A stretch of DNA of 64,000 nucleotides from Prorocentrum cordatum (GCA_963575745.1 CAUYUJ010005692.1:187501-251500), one strand, 5' to 3'. Numbered from the stretch's first letter, positions 1-10,949 are shown. Made by a program: numbers and translations. Notes: generated by a model not told the origin, from the letters alone.

Positions 1-170
1 GGGCGAAATCGATACCGAGTCGGTTCGATGGAATCGACATGCGCCCTGGGCGGGAGGGGGAGGCCCACGACACCACCCCCCGCAACCTTGAGGGGCAACG
101 GTGCGGGGGGAACCCCGGCTCAGGGGGCCGGAGTCGGCGATTCGTCGCCGACAGATCGGCGATGAGCCCA

Positions 171-245
171 CGATAGCGAATCCGCGCGCTCCGGGCTATC
201 GGGACCCCATCGGCGATGGCTGGGGGTCGGTGCACCCACCCCGAA
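171..245 (+). repeat. Dispersed repeat A, copy 1
   Basis: This segment runs from a 'gatagcgaa' start through 'gggctatcgggaccc' and 'catcggcgatgg' to 'gggggtcg'. It matches 45413-45500 in the same order and orientation. It is a short interspersed fragment with no coding sign. The rest of 1-510 is GC-rich and shows no recognisable gene. Confidence 0.5.
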
Positions 246-510
246 GCCCACACACACACCCCGCCCACGCTGCCCCGGGCCCCCGCGCCCGCCAAAGGTT
301 CGGCCGCGCCCAAAGCGCCGCCTGCGCTCTGCGAGGGACGCGGCGCCCTGCGAAGGGGCGCCCCCGCCCAGGGCGCGAGACGGGCACGCCCGAGGTGGGC
401 TGTCTGGCGAACCTCCTGGCGGCAGCACTGCAGCGCGATGCCGAGAGGGCGCCAGCTTGCACACGTGCACTGGTCATGGCCAGGTCCATCCAGCGGGAAC
501 TGGACCAGGA

Positions 511-725
511 ATCCCACCAGCCCTCCGGGCGTGGGTGGTTTAGGAAGTTTCCTCTTCCCCTTCGGGTTTACCCCTCCCCTACCCCATCACCTGGACCTGG
601 ACGGAGGGTTCCGCGACGCGTTGGAGCGTCCAAAACGGCCTCGGCGAGGAAGCCAAAATCATTTGTTTTACTAGCTTTTGGCTCCATTTTGGCCTCCTGA
701 GGGGGCGAGGCTAATTGTGCCACCC
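511..725 (+). repeat. Dispersed repeat B, copy 1 (borders a minisatellite)
   Basis: The segment starts with 'atcccaccagccct', continues with 'ccttcgggtttacccctccc', and ends in an 'aaaatcattt.gttttact' block followed by 'cctcctgaggggg'. The same blocks in the same order occur at 33061-33425. In both places the copy is followed at once by an AAGAGGCCCC-type minisatellite, so repeat and array appear to travel together. The terminal AT block recurs once more at 936-985, inside the array. Confidence 0.6.
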
Positions 726-1490
726 CCCCTCCTGTGATCGATCTCCTCCAAGATGGCCCCAAGAGGCGCCCAGGAGGCCCCAAGAGGCCCCGAGATGACC
801 CCAAGGTGGCCCCATGTGGCCCCAAGAAGCTCCCAAGAGGCCCCCGGGATGCCCCCAAGAGGCTCCCAAGAGACCCACGAGGCCCCAGGACCCCCCAGAG
901 TCACCCAAGACGCTCCATGAGGCCTCGGCGAGACTGCCAAAATCACTGATTTTACTAAGGTTTTGGCCACATGTGGGCCTCCTGGGGGGGGCACTGCCTC
1001 CGATGACTCCACGAGCGCCTGGGAGAGCCCAAGACGACCTCCAAGATGGCTCAAGATATCCCAAGATGCCTCAAGATGGAACCCACGATGCTCCAAGAGG
1101 CCCCAAGACCGCTTCAAGACGGCTCCAAGTGGCCAAAGAGCTCCCCCAGGAGGCCCCAAAGAGGCCAAAATCCTTCCAAACCTCAGGAAAAGCAATGTTT
1201 TGGGCTTTCTCGCCTTTTCGCTTCCGATGGCCATCCGAGGCTTTAAGATGACTCCAAGATGGCCCAAGAGGACTCCAAGAGCGCTCCCAAGGCTCCCAAG
1301 AGCGCTTCAAGAGGGCCCCAAGAGGCGCCCAGGAGGCCCCAGGAGACCCCAACAGGCGCCCCAGAGGCCTCCACGAGGCCCCCAAGAGACCCCCAAGAGA
1401 CCCCAAGAAGCTCTCCGAGGCACCCAAGACGCTCTAGGAGGCGTCCGGGACCGCCAAGAGGCCCCAAAGACGCTCCAAGAGGCCTCCACT
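726..1490 (+). repeat. AAGAGGCCCC minisatellite
   Basis: This is a degenerate tandem array with a 9-12 bp core of the type 'caagaggcccc', alternating with 'caagatggcc' and 'caagacgctc'. Long open frames occur on both strands (Pro/Arg/Lys-rich one way, Gly/Leu/Trp-rich the other) because the array lacks stop triplets. They are not genes. A copy of the repeat B AT block interrupts it near 936-985. Confidence 0.75.
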
Positions 1491-2143
1491 GGGGGACCCT
1501 TCCTCTGTGTGCTGCCCACTTCCCTGATCGAGGCACTTCCTCTGGGCATCGTTTCTGGATGGGCTGGTGGGGTTACTTTTCGGTCGCGGCCGCGAGCGAA
1601 GAGCGCAGGCGGCGATAGCAGTTGTCCGGGGCTGCGAACAAGGCTCATTAGCTGCAAGGCGCCTGGTGGGGTTACGTCAAGCGTTTAGAATTCACATACG
1701 CCCAACCTGGGCCCAGGAACGATCGTGACAGAGGAGAACAGGGACAGTCGCCACCGAGAACCCATCGGCGGGGGCTGACCCCTGAGCGGTGGTACGCCTG
1801 GACGTCATCCAGTACAGGACGACGCTCAGGCGTGCCACTGCACAGTGGCGGTGGTCTGCTCACTCTGACAGTGGCGCCCTCCGAGATGTGGGTCTGACGA
1901 GGGCGGGCACGCTAGGAAAGAGCTTCGCTGGCAGCACAGCTTTCCACGCGGTGTGCGCCAGAGTCGGGCGCGAGCGGGCACGCTCGGAGCGAATCTCTTG
2001 GCAACAGCGCTGGCCACGCGATATACCCTGGAGGCGAGCGGGCACAGAAGAGACGCGTGAGGCTCAAGGGAGAGACTCCGGAGGGACACCAGCCCAGGCC
2101 ATCTGCAGTGAGGGAGTGGCTGAGGACAGCACGGACATTCTAG
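1491..2143. other. No gene recognised
   Basis: This is GC-rich, mostly non-repetitive sequence. Short frames occur on both strands but none shows a recognisable domain. A pyrimidine-AG at the end of this stretch ('cattctag') could be a splice acceptor for the acidic frame that follows. Confidence 0.4.
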
Positions 2144-2278
2144 GCTGGCCAGGCGACCGAAAAAGTGGATGACACCGACGGCGAGCAGGACGAGGAGGAT
2201 GCCTTGGCAGAAGAATACGACGAGGAAGACGTGGAGGATGAAGCCAACTGGGAGGTGTACATGAGTTCTTGCACTTGA
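2144..2278 (+). CDS. Possible terminal exon, acidic C-terminus
   Basis: After the acceptor-like 'cattctag', a short frame reads through a strongly acidic stretch (DDTDGEQDEEDALAEEYDE and onward) to a TGA at 2276-2278. Unlike the acidic peptides from triplet arrays elsewhere in this window, it has mixed codons and no tandem structure. No start is visible and no upstream exon could be assigned. It could be the last exon of a plus-strand gene or a relic. No function can be given. Confidence 0.25.
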   Translation, partial: AGQATEKVDDTDGEQDEEDALAEEYDEEDVEDEANWEVYMSSCT

Positions 2279-2342
2279 ACTCAAACTCCATCGGATTGCG
2301 GGAAGACGAGAATCAGGTCTTGGAAGGCTGTCGCACTACGTA

Positions 2343-2618
2343 ATGGTAGAACGTGTCAAGCAGCATCAAGGTGACCACGCTGTGGTGACAACTCTGCGGG
2401 GCCCGCAAGGAGTACGTCTGACGGCATCGCCCACGCAGCGTGCTGAGCTGGCTGGCTGGCTACGCCACGGCGCCACTGACGCACCAGCTCCAGGTAATGT
2501 GTTCTCTGGAGCCAGTCCTTCTGCGTTCACGGCCGTGGTGAACGCGTCTGGCTTCGATGTATCTGTGACTCGTAGAATGAGGACAATCCAGACAGGACGC
2601 CCACCGGCAAAGAATTAA
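2343..2618 (+). CDS. Hypothetical 91-residue ORF
   Basis: An ATG-initiated frame of 91 codons in low-repeat sequence, just downstream of the acidic possible exon. Composition is ordinary, with no signal peptide, membrane segment or cysteine pattern. I do not recognise the product. It ends just before the inverted copy of dispersed repeat C. It may be chance coding in GC-rich DNA. Confidence 0.2.
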   Translation: MVERVKQHQGDHAVVTTLRGPQGVRLTASPTQRAELAGWLRHGATDAPAPGNVFSGASPSAFTAVVNASGFDVSVTRRMRTIQTGRPPAKN

Positions 2619-2635
2619 GCCGGTCTTCTGCCAGT

Positions 2636-2830
2636 GTGATCACGAGCGGCCAAAATATCTGTATCCACGCCCTCGCGGTCTGGATTCTGGGGCTCGATTC
2701 CGTGGATGAGCTGTCGCATCAGATAAGATCGGCGCAGGGCATCTGCGAAAAAACGCCCCGCATCCATGGAGTCGCGACCCAGGGGCCTGGCCCGCGAGGT
2801 CGCGGACATGGGCATGCTTCCCGCCCACGA
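2636..2830 (-). repeat. Dispersed repeat C, copy 1 (inverted)
   Basis: Read on the minus strand, this segment contains 'cgcgggccaggcccctggg', 'cgcgact', 'ccagaatccagaccgcga' and 'ttggccgctcgtga' in order. The same blocks in the same order lie on the plus strand at 37090-37265 and 52945-53125. Length (~170-190 bp) and dispersal suggest a SINE-like or MITE-like family. No terminal inverted repeat or A-rich tail was seen, and no clear tRNA A/B boxes. Confidence 0.6.
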
Positions 2831-3931
2831 TGTGGCATCTGGATCAGCGGCATGCTCGAGGCTAACGAGATGAACGAGCTCTCAATGCTCATGCGACTGT
2901 CTCAGGGCGCGGAGATCGAATGGCCGCACGAATGAAAAAGATAACTACATTCTGCAACACAGCACAACTGAGACATGCAGGGCAGTCACCCAGCTGTTTC
3001 TTGCCAAGCTTCCGAGGCGGATCATGCCGTGGCGACGCAAGGGGCTGTCTCGGAGGCTTGGGAAAGACCACAAAAACACATAGCAGCTCCCCTCCGTCAT
3101 CTTCCCCCCTCCTCTCGGGTGTTGCCAAAACGGATTCCCTGGCCCAAGGGAGTTCCAGGGAGGCCCAGCTGGTCTCCAGAATAACCCTTCGAGAGGCCCG
3201 AAGGCCCAGGCCACGGGCTCTAAAATGGCACGACAAGCTGGGGAAACCTTGGGCCAAGAACACCGTTAACAATCACCCCCCTCCTCCGCGCGGAGGGCGG
3301 CGCGGTCCATTCCGCTATCAGAGAGCCGTATGTCCAACGCCGCCTCCTCCAGGGTCCTGTTCTGCAGCACCCTGGAGCGGACGCTCATCGCGTTCTTGGC
3401 CAAGCGGCCAACATCCCTCCACATCCTCGTCCTCCTGCTTCTTCTCCTCCTTTGTTCTGTTGTACCCTTCAAGCGAGTCAGCGCTACGAAAGCCGATGTG
3501 CAGCAAAAACTACAGAATCACTGTCGCTGTCGCCATCGCCCGACTTCCTGGAACTCTGTTGAACCACCAGTGCAAGCAAGTCCTGGTCCAGGCCAAATCG
3601 AGCTAGCAGCTCCTGCCTGCTTGCTACAATCCTCGCCTCACACAGGTTTCTACTCTCTTTTTCCTCCACTTCTCATCGCAACACCACAATGCTGGTAAAG
3701 TGACCGGTTCGCCCGACACCTTCCCCGCACCTTCCGTGTGCTCCTGGAGCATCGAATTCCCAGCGAATGCACAGACGAAGGGCGGCTCGTTTTCAAAATG
3801 AGACCGATCGCCAAGGCGCTGCACTCATACGTGTGAATCGTGTTCAAAATCAACTCGGCGCGACCCGAGTTAGTGGAAAGCTTCCGATTGCATGGGAACA
3901 GTATTTGGCTTTCTTTGGCATGTCCTGGGAC
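2831..3931. other. No gene recognised
   Basis: Mixed-composition sequence without tandem repeats. Several frames of 60-230 codons occur on both strands and in all phases, none with a recognisable domain. I see nothing specific here. Confidence 0.4.
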
Positions 3932-4235
3932 CCGAAGAACAAGACTGGGGAAACCGAGGAACCCAAGCAGGAAACAAAACTGGGAAACCCGAGAAAGAAG
4001 ACTGGGGGGCCCGAGGAACGCAAGCAGAAAACCAGACCGGGAAAGGAACAAAACTGGGGAGCCCGAGGAACACATGCAAAGAACCTGACCAGGGAACAAG
4101 ACCAGGGAATCCACGGAACCAAATCAAGGAGCAAGACTGGGGAACCCGAGGAGCCCAAGCAAAGAACAGAGCCCGAAAAACAAGACTGGGGCACCCGAGG
4201 AACCCGAGCAAAGAACAAGACCAGGGAACCCGGAG
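3932..4235 (+). repeat. ~33-bp minisatellite
   Basis: Tandem units of about 30-36 bp built on 'caagactggggaacccgag' and 'gaacccaagcaaagaa', seven to nine copies, moderately diverged. Frames open in all phases on both strands as a by-product. Confidence 0.7.
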
Positions 4236-5270
4236 GAACGCTGGGCTGACCGCAGTACCCACCAGTTCTTCACAAGCAAATGAAGGTCCCATAGACAAAG
4301 CCTGATTGGGAAATTGGTGTTTTACTTTGGCGCCGCGCACGCGTGTAAGCTTCTCGAGGCCCAAGAAGGGCCGAGATCGCCCGAGAACCTCGAGCACCTC
4401 GAACCTCGATCGATCGGCGTCGGCGCACAGCTCAGGACATCTGATGTTTTCCTTGTTCAGCTTGCGGCCCCCGGAAAATCCAAAGCCCTAGGACAATTTG
4501 TCCACACTTAGTGCCGAACCGTCCTGTAGTGTTGGGTCTTCGTTCTGAAGAGACAGCGCTCCGCGTTCGTCACTCACTCCTCCTTACTCCTCAGGTTCCG
4601 CCAGGCTGAATGGCAGTCGCGTGCCCACTGTGCGCCCACGAGGTACCCAAACCACCCACGGTTTCGACAGTCTCCGTCAGTGCGCGCGGTGCCAACAGGG
4701 CCCCAACAACACGGGATCATCCCTACTGCCCGCGCTGTGGTCCCGATTAGGTTCCACGTCGCGCACGGGGCCGTATGAGTCCCACCACCTGGTAACTTTC
4801 TGCCGCTTAGGCTTCAGTGGGGGCCGAGGACTCCTCTTGGACTATCGGCCAACGAGAAGGTCCAAAAAAGAGGGTCCAAACGTACCTCCATCTTCTTTTC
4901 ACCGTAACCCAATACACCAGTCAACCAATTACACATCCTCCTCCATGGGGCCGTGAACGGGATACATCCCCTGCCAGCTGACGGCGCCTGTCAATGTCAG
5001 TAAACCATCAGTCTGTCGCCCAGCATCGTCCGTGACATGGCATTATGTCAGGCCTCCATGTCACTCATGTGGCCTCGCTGTGCTTCCCGTCCACTCCGTG
5101 CACCAACGGTCGCCCAGCTTCGTCCGTGCAATGGTGATCCGTCAGGCCTTCATGTCAATCGTGTGGGGGTGCTATGCCTCCCAAACCTTCAGGGCAACAT
5201 GCCCTGCCCACGCCACGGTCCCGTCAGGTTCCATGTGGTTTTGGGCAGGTCATGCCGCCCCCCCCTCCCA
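4236..5270. other. No gene recognised
   Basis: About 1 kb of unique-looking sequence. A weak internal similarity ('tcgtccgtg' with 'ccatgtca' blocks near 5030-5110 and 5110-5170) suggests an old ~80-bp duplication. No convincing coding region was found. Confidence 0.35.
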
Positions 5271-5665
5271 ACACACCTGGGGCTCCGTGATGGGGGCATC
5301 TTGGGCCACTTGGGCCGTCTTGGAGCGATCCTGGGGGCCTCTTGGGCCGTCTTTGAGCGATCTTGAAGACCTCTTGGGCCGCTTCTGGGCGAGAACGCAA
5401 AACTACTTCAAAACCGTCGGATAATCTATGATGTTCCTCTCTTGGGGCCCAATCGGGAGTGCTCTTGGAGGCACCTTGGGCCGTGTTGGAGGCCTCTTGG
5501 GTCGTCTGAAGCCTTCGGAGCCGCCTGGGGGCGTCTTGGGGTCCAGGCCGTCCGGACGCAATTTGGCGGCCTCGAGGGCCGCCTGGAGAGCCTCGAGACC
5601 CGTCTTGGCGCAGTCTCGGAGCGGTCCCGGGGCCCCGGTCCTCCCATGGGGGGTTCAGGGTCCAG
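5271..5665 (-). repeat. AAGAGGCCCC-type minisatellite, opposite orientation
   Basis: The plus strand reads 'cttgggccgtcttggagcg' and 'ggcctcttgggc' repeatedly, the reverse complement of the array at 726-1490. Units are diverged. Confidence 0.6.
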
Positions 5666-5697
5666 TTTTCAGACCCCGGAGACCCTACACATAAACA

Positions 5698-5750
5698 GAT
5701 ATATATATATATATACACACACACACATTTACATAAATATAAATTATTCA
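5698..5750. repeat. (TA)n/(CA)n microsatellite
   Basis: A run of 'atatatatat' followed by 'cacacacaca' and then AT-rich sequence. It is a short microsatellite with no coding content. Confidence 0.8.
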
Positions 5751-5919
5751 CTGCGTGGAGCTCCCAATATGTGCATCTACTCGCATGGACCTGTCCGCCG
5801 TGAATGTCTAGGCGCAAGAGCTTTCGAATATTAACGGGCTTCAGTTGTGACGGTCTGGACATCAATCTAACTGCGAATGAATTGGAGTATGAATGAGCCT
5901 CAGTAGTACGAGCGCGTCT

Positions 5920-6560
5920 CTGTGCATGAGCCTGGGGCCTCCTGGGGCCTCCTGAAACCTACTGGGGCTTCCTGGGGTCTCCAGGAGCCTCTTGGGACCT
6001 CCTGGGACCTCCTAGGAAGGTTTCGTGCCCCAGGGGAGGCGCAATCTATAGCAACAGACGTACATAAAATATTGCGGATTAGAGCCACAGGAGAAGGGCA
6101 ATCTATAGGAACACGCGTAAAACACCAAGGACTCGTGCCCCAGGAGAGGCCCAATACATAGGAACATGAGTAAAACATTTAGGATTGTGTACACAGGAGA
6201 AGGACCATCTATAGAAACATACGTAGAACATCAAAGAATCGTGCTCCAGGTGAGGCCCAATCGATAGGAGCATACGTAAAACACATGGGATTGGAGCCTC
6301 TCCTGTTGCCTTCTGAGGCCTCCTGCTCCTGGGGCCTCTCGGGGCCTCCTGTTGCCTTCCGAGGCCTCCTGGCGCTTCCTGTTGTCTCCTGGGGTCTCCT
6401 GTGGTTTCCTGAGGCCTTCTGGAGCTTCCTGGGGCCTCCTGGAGCCTCTTGGGACATCCTGTGGCCTCTTGAGTCTTTCTGTGGCCTCCTGATGCCTCCT
6501 GGGACCTCATGTGGTCTCCTGGGGCCTCCTGGAGCCTGTTGGAGCCTCCTGTGGCATCCT
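5920..6560 (+). repeat. CTGGGGCCTC minisatellite enclosing a 57-bp array
   Basis: 5925-6023 and 6290-6560 are tandem ~10-13 bp units such as 'ctcctggggcct' and 'ctcctgggac'. Between them, 6024-6290 holds about five ~57-bp units of alternating types, each with 'caatctatagg' or similar, 'acgtaaaacat' and 'gtgccccagg.gaggc'. The array inside an array implies insertion or later amplification of the 57-bp unit. Confidence 0.65.
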
Positions 6561-6569
6561 GAGAAGAAT

Positions 6570-7102
6570 CTGCGCCCACGAGCCTGGCCACCAAAACAAG
6601 CAAACCGATCGAGACATCCTCAAAATCTGGCCCACCTGGGGGGTGAAAATGAGCGCCTCGCTCGAGACATCCTCCAAATCTGCTCCGAAAGCGAAGGATG
6701 TTGGGCCAGAAACAGCAAACCGCCTGAGACATCCCCACAAAATGGCCGCGAACGAGCCCGTGCAACCACCCCTGGCGGCTCCCCTTAGGGGTGCTGAAAT
6801 GAGCGCCTCGCTCGAGACATCCTCCAAATCTGCTCCGAAAGCGAAGGATGTTGGGCACAGAAACAGGCAAACCGCCTGAGACATCCCCACAAAATGGCCG
6901 CGAACGAGCCCGTGCAACCACCCCTGGCGGCTCCCCTTAGGGGTGCTGAAATGAGCGCCTCGCTCGAGACATCCTCCAAATCTGCTCCGAAAGCGAAGGA
7001 TGTTGGGCACAGAAACAGGCAAACCGCCTGAGACATCCCCACAAAATGGCCGCGAACGAGCCCGTGCAACCACCCCTGGCGGCTCCCCTTAGGGGTGCTG
7101 AG
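6570..7102 (+). repeat. ~152-bp tandem repeat, three copies plus a partial
   Basis: Copies start at 6651, 6801 and 6953 with 'gagcgcctcgctcgagacat', contain 'aatctgctccgaaagcgaag', 'acatccccacaaaatggcc' and 'ggcggctccccttaggggtg', and are nearly identical. A diverged partial copy lies at about 6570-6650. Each unit carries the core CGCTCGAGACATCCTC, which recurs near 11.1, 19.7-20.2 and 23.9-24.5 kb. Open frames across it are a tandem-repeat effect. Confidence 0.85.
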
Positions 7103-7420
7103 TATGAGTAAGTCTGTGTATGAGTAAGTCTGTGTATGAGTAAGTCTGGGTATGAGTAGGTCTGTGTATGAGAAAGTCTGTGTATGTGTACGTCTGGGTA
7201 TGAGTAAGTCTGAGTATGACTAATACTGTGTATGAGTAAGTCTGGGTATGAGTGAGTCTGTGTATGAGTACGGCTGGGTGTGAGTAAGTCTGTGTATGAG
7301 TAAGTCTGTGTATGAGTATGTCTGAGTGTGAGTAAGTCTGAGTATGAGTAGGTCTGAGTATGAGTAAGTCTGAGTATGAGTAAGTCTGTGTATGAGCAAG
7401 TCTGAGTATGAGTAAGCCCG
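7103..7420 (+). repeat. 16-bp tandem array (GAGTAAGTCTGTGTAT)
   Basis: About 20 units of the 16-mer 'gagtaagtctgtgtat' with variants (ctgggtat, ctgagtat) directly abut the last 152-bp copy. The minus strand reads as a repeated Ser-Tyr-Thr-Asp-Leu peptide, which is an artefact of the array. Confidence 0.85.
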
Positions 7421-7599
7421 ACAGGAGGGGAGGAGAAAAGAGGAGGAGGAAGGAGAAGGAGTAGGAGGCGTCCAAGTAATAACAAGAACCCCATCTTAGG
7501 ATATGGGGAATACAGATGTATAAATATTAAGAAATACATCCGCCGCGGTGCCCGCCTTTGTCATGCCATGCCGCCGTTCGGCAACGACCTCACCATGCT

Positions 7600-7927
7600 G
7601 CTTCCTCCTCCTCCTCCTCCTCCTCCTCCGCCTCCGCCTCCTCCTCCTCCTCCTCCTCCTCCGCCTCCTCCTCCTCAGCCTCCTCCTCCTCCTCCTCCTC
7701 CTCCTCCTCCTCCACATCCTCCCTCCTCCGCCTTCCCCCCTCCTCCCCCCCTCCTCCCTGCCTCCTCCCTCCTCCTCTTGTCCCCCGCGCGGCGGGGCCT
7801 GATCATCCCCATCGCCGCGTTCGACGTCATCGACTTCCTCAGGCCAGCCTCCTCGCGGGCAGGGGGCTGTCCGCCACGCCAGCCTAGGCCTCTTCTCCGC
7901 CGCGAGTTGCTGGAGGGCAACGACGAA

Positions 7928-7972
<45 letters not shown>

Positions 7973-8172
7973 AGCGACGGCGACGACGACCCCGACGACG
8001 GCGAGGACGAGAGCGAAAAGGAGGAGAAAGAGAAAAAAGAGGACGACGAGGGCGAGGAGGGCGACGAGGAGGACGAGGATGAGGACAAGGAGAAGAAAGA
8101 GGATAGGGAGGAACATGATACCTATACGTATATATATATATATGTGCAAATGTATATATATATATATACACC
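7600..8172. repeat. Compound triplet array CTC, GAC/GAG, then (TA)n
   Basis: 7601-7785 is CTC/CCG-type triplets. 7786-7917 is a short non-repetitive spacer. 7918-8000 is almost pure GAC, followed by GAG/GAC mixtures to about 8105. 8125-8172 is (TA)n. Frames here give Pro/Ser/Leu-rich then Asp/Glu-rich peptides and, on the other strand, Arg or Val runs. I do not call a gene, although an acidic protein cannot be formally excluded. Confidence 0.8.
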
Positions 8173-8235
8173 TATTAAATAACAATGGTTTAAACTCCGA
8201 CGCATGGCTACGTTCTCAAAACACCTGATTGGGCG

Positions 8236-8310
8236 ACAAGCAATTGCAATGCTGGAGATATCGATCGTGACGTCCCGTGCCCAGGACTGTGCTGTGCTGT
8301 GCCGTGCTGA
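8236..8310 (+). repeat. Dispersed repeat D, copy 1
   Basis: Blocks 'gggcgacaagcaattgcaat', 'gctggagatatcgat' and 'tgtgctgtgctgtgccgtgc' match 9765-9850 ('ggcgatgggcagtggcaatg', 'gctgaagatatcgat', then 'tgtgttgtgctgc'). A TGTTG-rich tail also appears at 45910-45962. It is a short interspersed fragment. Confidence 0.5.
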
Positions 8311-8430
8311 AACGATCAAACCGCCCTTGGCACCAAGATCCTGCCCGACCTGATATGGATCTTAAGCTCGAGATGCCTGAGCGCATAGCTGGCCCAGAGC
8401 TGGTTGCAGTCGAAACGTGTGGGACGCACA

Positions 8431-9385
8431 ATCATGTCACGCTTGTCCCACTATGAGGCGGTAGGAAGCCATGTGGGGGAGATATTTAACACGCGGTCGT
8501 CTGGGCCAGCCACAGCTGGGGGGGCGCAATAACAAGAACAACTCAATGAACCGACACTGGATGTATAATAACTGGAATCGTTATGAAGAGGGGCTTCCTG
8601 GGGGCTTCTGGGACGTCCCCTGGGTGCTCCAGAATCCGTTAGTAAGCAATGCATCATGGTGCTTGCCCCGCTCTGGGGCGTTCGGAACCCACGTGATGTC
8701 ACGCTTGTCCCGCTCTGGGGCGTTAGGAACCCGCATGTGTTCACACTTGTCCCGCTCTTGCGTTAGGAACCCACGCATTGTCACCCTTGTCCTGACCTGG
8801 GGGGTAGGAACCAATGTGTTGTCATGAGTATCCCGCTCTGGAGCGTTAGCAATCCATGTGTGCTCACGCTGTCCCGCCCTGAACCGTTAGGAACCCACAT
8901 GGTTTCACGTGTGCCCTGGTCTGGGACGTTAGAAGCAAGTTTGTTTGTCACGCTTGTCCTGCCCTGGGGCGTTAGGAACCATGTGTGCTCACGCTGCCCC
9001 GCCCTGCAACATTAGGAACCCACATGTTTTCACGTTTGTCCCACTCTGTGGTGTTGGAAGCACATGTGTTTGTCACGCTTGTCCCGCCCGGGCATGAGGA
9101 ACCCATGTGTGCTCACGCTTGCCTCGCTCTGGGGCGTCAAGGACCCGCGTGTTGCTACGCGTGTCCCGCACTGGGGCGTTAGGAACCCACGTGCTTTCAC
9201 GCGTGTCCCGCTCTGAGGCGTCGGGAAGCCACGTGCCGCCACGCGTGCCCCTTCCTGGGGCGTCGGGAACCCATGCGTGTTGACGCTTGCCCCGCTCTAA
9301 GGAGTTAGGAAGCCACGCGGCTTCACGCTTGCCCCGTCCTGGGAGGTGAAGAACCCACGTGTGCTCACGCGTCTCAACATTCCTA
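8431..9385 (+). repeat. ~48-bp minisatellite
   Basis: About 17-20 tandem units of roughly 43-55 bp built on 'cttgtcccgctctggggcg', 'ttaggaacccac' and 'gtgtgctcacg'. Units diverge by substitutions and small indels, so frames stay open only locally. It has no protein-coding character. Confidence 0.85.
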
Positions 9386-9459
9386 AAACCGCCCGGGCAT
9401 CCGGGGGCAAAGAAGCCCATCCACTGTTGCACAACGATCGTCTCTCTCGATACAGCCTC

Positions 9460-9705
9460 GACAATGAGTTGCGCAGGACGCGCCATCCTCAAGCGGGCAC
9501 GCAACAAATCAACGTTTGCGAATGTCCTGCCAAACGTGAGGGCCCCCATACCTCGTATGTATTGCTGAGCCTGCGCAAAACGCATTGCATCCTTATTTTA
9601 AACGGAAAATGGTGGTCTGCGGACCCCGCTATTTATCGAGGAACCGAGATGGGGTGGCACACTTTCCTCGAGCAGGCACGCGCGAAACGCATTGAAACAT
9701 GATCG
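9460..9705 (+). repeat. Dispersed repeat E, copy 1
   Basis: Contains 'aggacgcgccatcctcaag' followed by 'cgggcacgcaa', and further on 'tatttatcgagg', 'gagatggggtgg' and 'ttcctcgagcaggcacgcgc'. All recur in order at 11110-11405 ('gcgcgccatcctcgagcggg', 'ggatctgggatggggt', 'cttcgagcgggcaca'). The two copies flank the SL retrocopy region at a distance. Confidence 0.55.
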
Positions 9706-9764
9706 GCCCACGAACCCGGAAAGGGGTTTAGAACTGCGAGGCATGGAAACGCTTCAACGGATAT

Positions 9765-9850
9765 CAATTTGGCGATGGGCAGTGGCAATGCTGAAGATAT
9801 CGATAGCGATGATAGTGTGCGAAGGGCTGTGTTGTGCTGCGCTGCGCTGG
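9765..9850 (+). repeat. Dispersed repeat D, copy 2
   Basis: Second copy of the segment at 8236-8310, same orientation, ending in a degenerate TGTTGTGCTGC tract. Confidence 0.5.
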
Positions 9851-9859
9851 GCCGTGCCG

Positions 9860-10200
9860 CACAGTGATGGGCCATGGGACGCGCCAAGGGACAAGCCACG
9901 GGACGCGCCGCGGGACATGCCAGGGGGGACGCGCAAGGGAACGTGCCAGGGAACGTGCCATGGGGACGCACCACGAAAGATGCAAAAAGGACGCGCCACG
10001 GAACGTGCCAATGGACGTGCCACGGGACGTGACAGGTAACGCGCTGCGCGACGTGCCAGGGGGACGCGCCACGGGACGCACCAGAGAACGTGCCAGGGAA
10101 CGGGCCAGGCGACGCGCCAGGGGATGCGCCAGGGTACGCGTCAGGGAACGTGCCACGGGACGGCGCACAGGACTCGCGAGAGACGCGCCGAGGGAAGCGC
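9860..10200 (+). repeat. ACGGGACGYGCCA minisatellite
   Basis: About 25 units of 11-14 bp such as 'acgggacgcgcc', 'agggaacgtgcc' and 'aggggacgcgcc'. The minus strand reads as a repeated Ala-Arg-Ser-Leu peptide from the array alone. Confidence 0.8.
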
Positions 10201-10249
10201 CGCGGATCTCCTGGAGCCTCCTAGGATCTCCGCGCCCCGTTGTTAGTCG

Positions 10250-10515
10250 AGATGGCAAGGGCAACGCGATCCCTCGTAAATTACGCTGCATCTGCGCCCC
10301 CCCCGGCTGCGATCCATCGCAAATTCCGCTGGGCCCGCATTCCCAGTGCCACGATCACTACCAAATGGTTCTTTGTCCGCTCCCCCTGGGCCACGGTCCC
10401 TCGTAAAGTACGCAGCGTCCGCGCTCCCAGTGCCACGACCCCTCGCAAATTCAGTTGGCTTCCCGCTCCCAGCGCCAAGATGCCTCGTGTAAAATGTGCT
10501 CGATCCCTGCGCCTC
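10250..10515 (+). repeat. ~60-bp tandem array, left part
   Basis: Four to five units, each with 'cgctcccagtgccacg' or similar, 'atccctcgtaaa' and 'tacgctgcatc'. The same unit resumes at 10975-11050 beyond the SL-headed insert, so the array appears to have been interrupted by the retrocopy. Confidence 0.7.
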
Positions 10516-10949
10516 CTCTGCGGGCGCGGTGCCGTGGAGCTTCCGCTCAGACTGCAGCTGCTCTGACAGCTACTGCACCTGTCTCCTGAAGAACTGCAGT
10601 TCGTCACCGCCGCCGCCTTCGCCCGCTTTGCGCTTCCGGATGAAGACTGCTCGGCTTGCACGTAAGCTTTGAAGGCGGCGGCCTTGCGCGTCTTGATCTT
10701 AGTACACTGCAAACAGACGGCGCCGTTGACCCAACTCTCCCCAGTCGGACCGTGACCGCAACACCTGCACCCCCACCTCTGCCGTTGTTGGTCACGGCCC
10801 TCCCCATTGTACACTGGGCACAATGTACAGCGATCGCGGATGGCAAAGATCGGGACTGGTAAACAGGCCTGTCCTGTCAGAAAACGCGGGACCTGAGCCG
10901 GCCCCTCGGCTGTACACAAACTGGAGCCCACAGGGCTCCGAGGCTTCAA
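10516..10949 (-). pseudogene. SL-headed retrocopy, Cys-rich protein relic
   Basis: Read on the minus strand immediately after the spliced leader, an uninterrupted frame of about 140 codons carries three cysteine clusters (CTLC; CRCC; CLQC) within about 45 residues, then a Lys/Ala- and Ser-rich tail with further cysteines. This could be a small zinc-binding module. No in-frame ATG precedes the cysteine clusters, and the frame runs on downstream into satellite DNA, so I call it a retroposed, probably non-functional mRNA copy. The family is not recognised. The GC-rich codons and lack of repeats differ sharply from the arrays on both sides. An ATG in another phase gives only a ~67-residue basic peptide, which is less convincing. 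Confidence 0.55.

Noticed and set aside
2061-2085. Possible truncated SL relict (GGCTCAAG)
   Set aside because: Only eight bases match at the end of the leader, expected by chance in 64 kb; the preceding bases differ.
8122-8172. TATA-rich stretch as a promoter
   Set aside because: It is a (TA)n microsatellite at the end of a triplet array; dinoflagellates generally lack TATA promoters and no gene follows.
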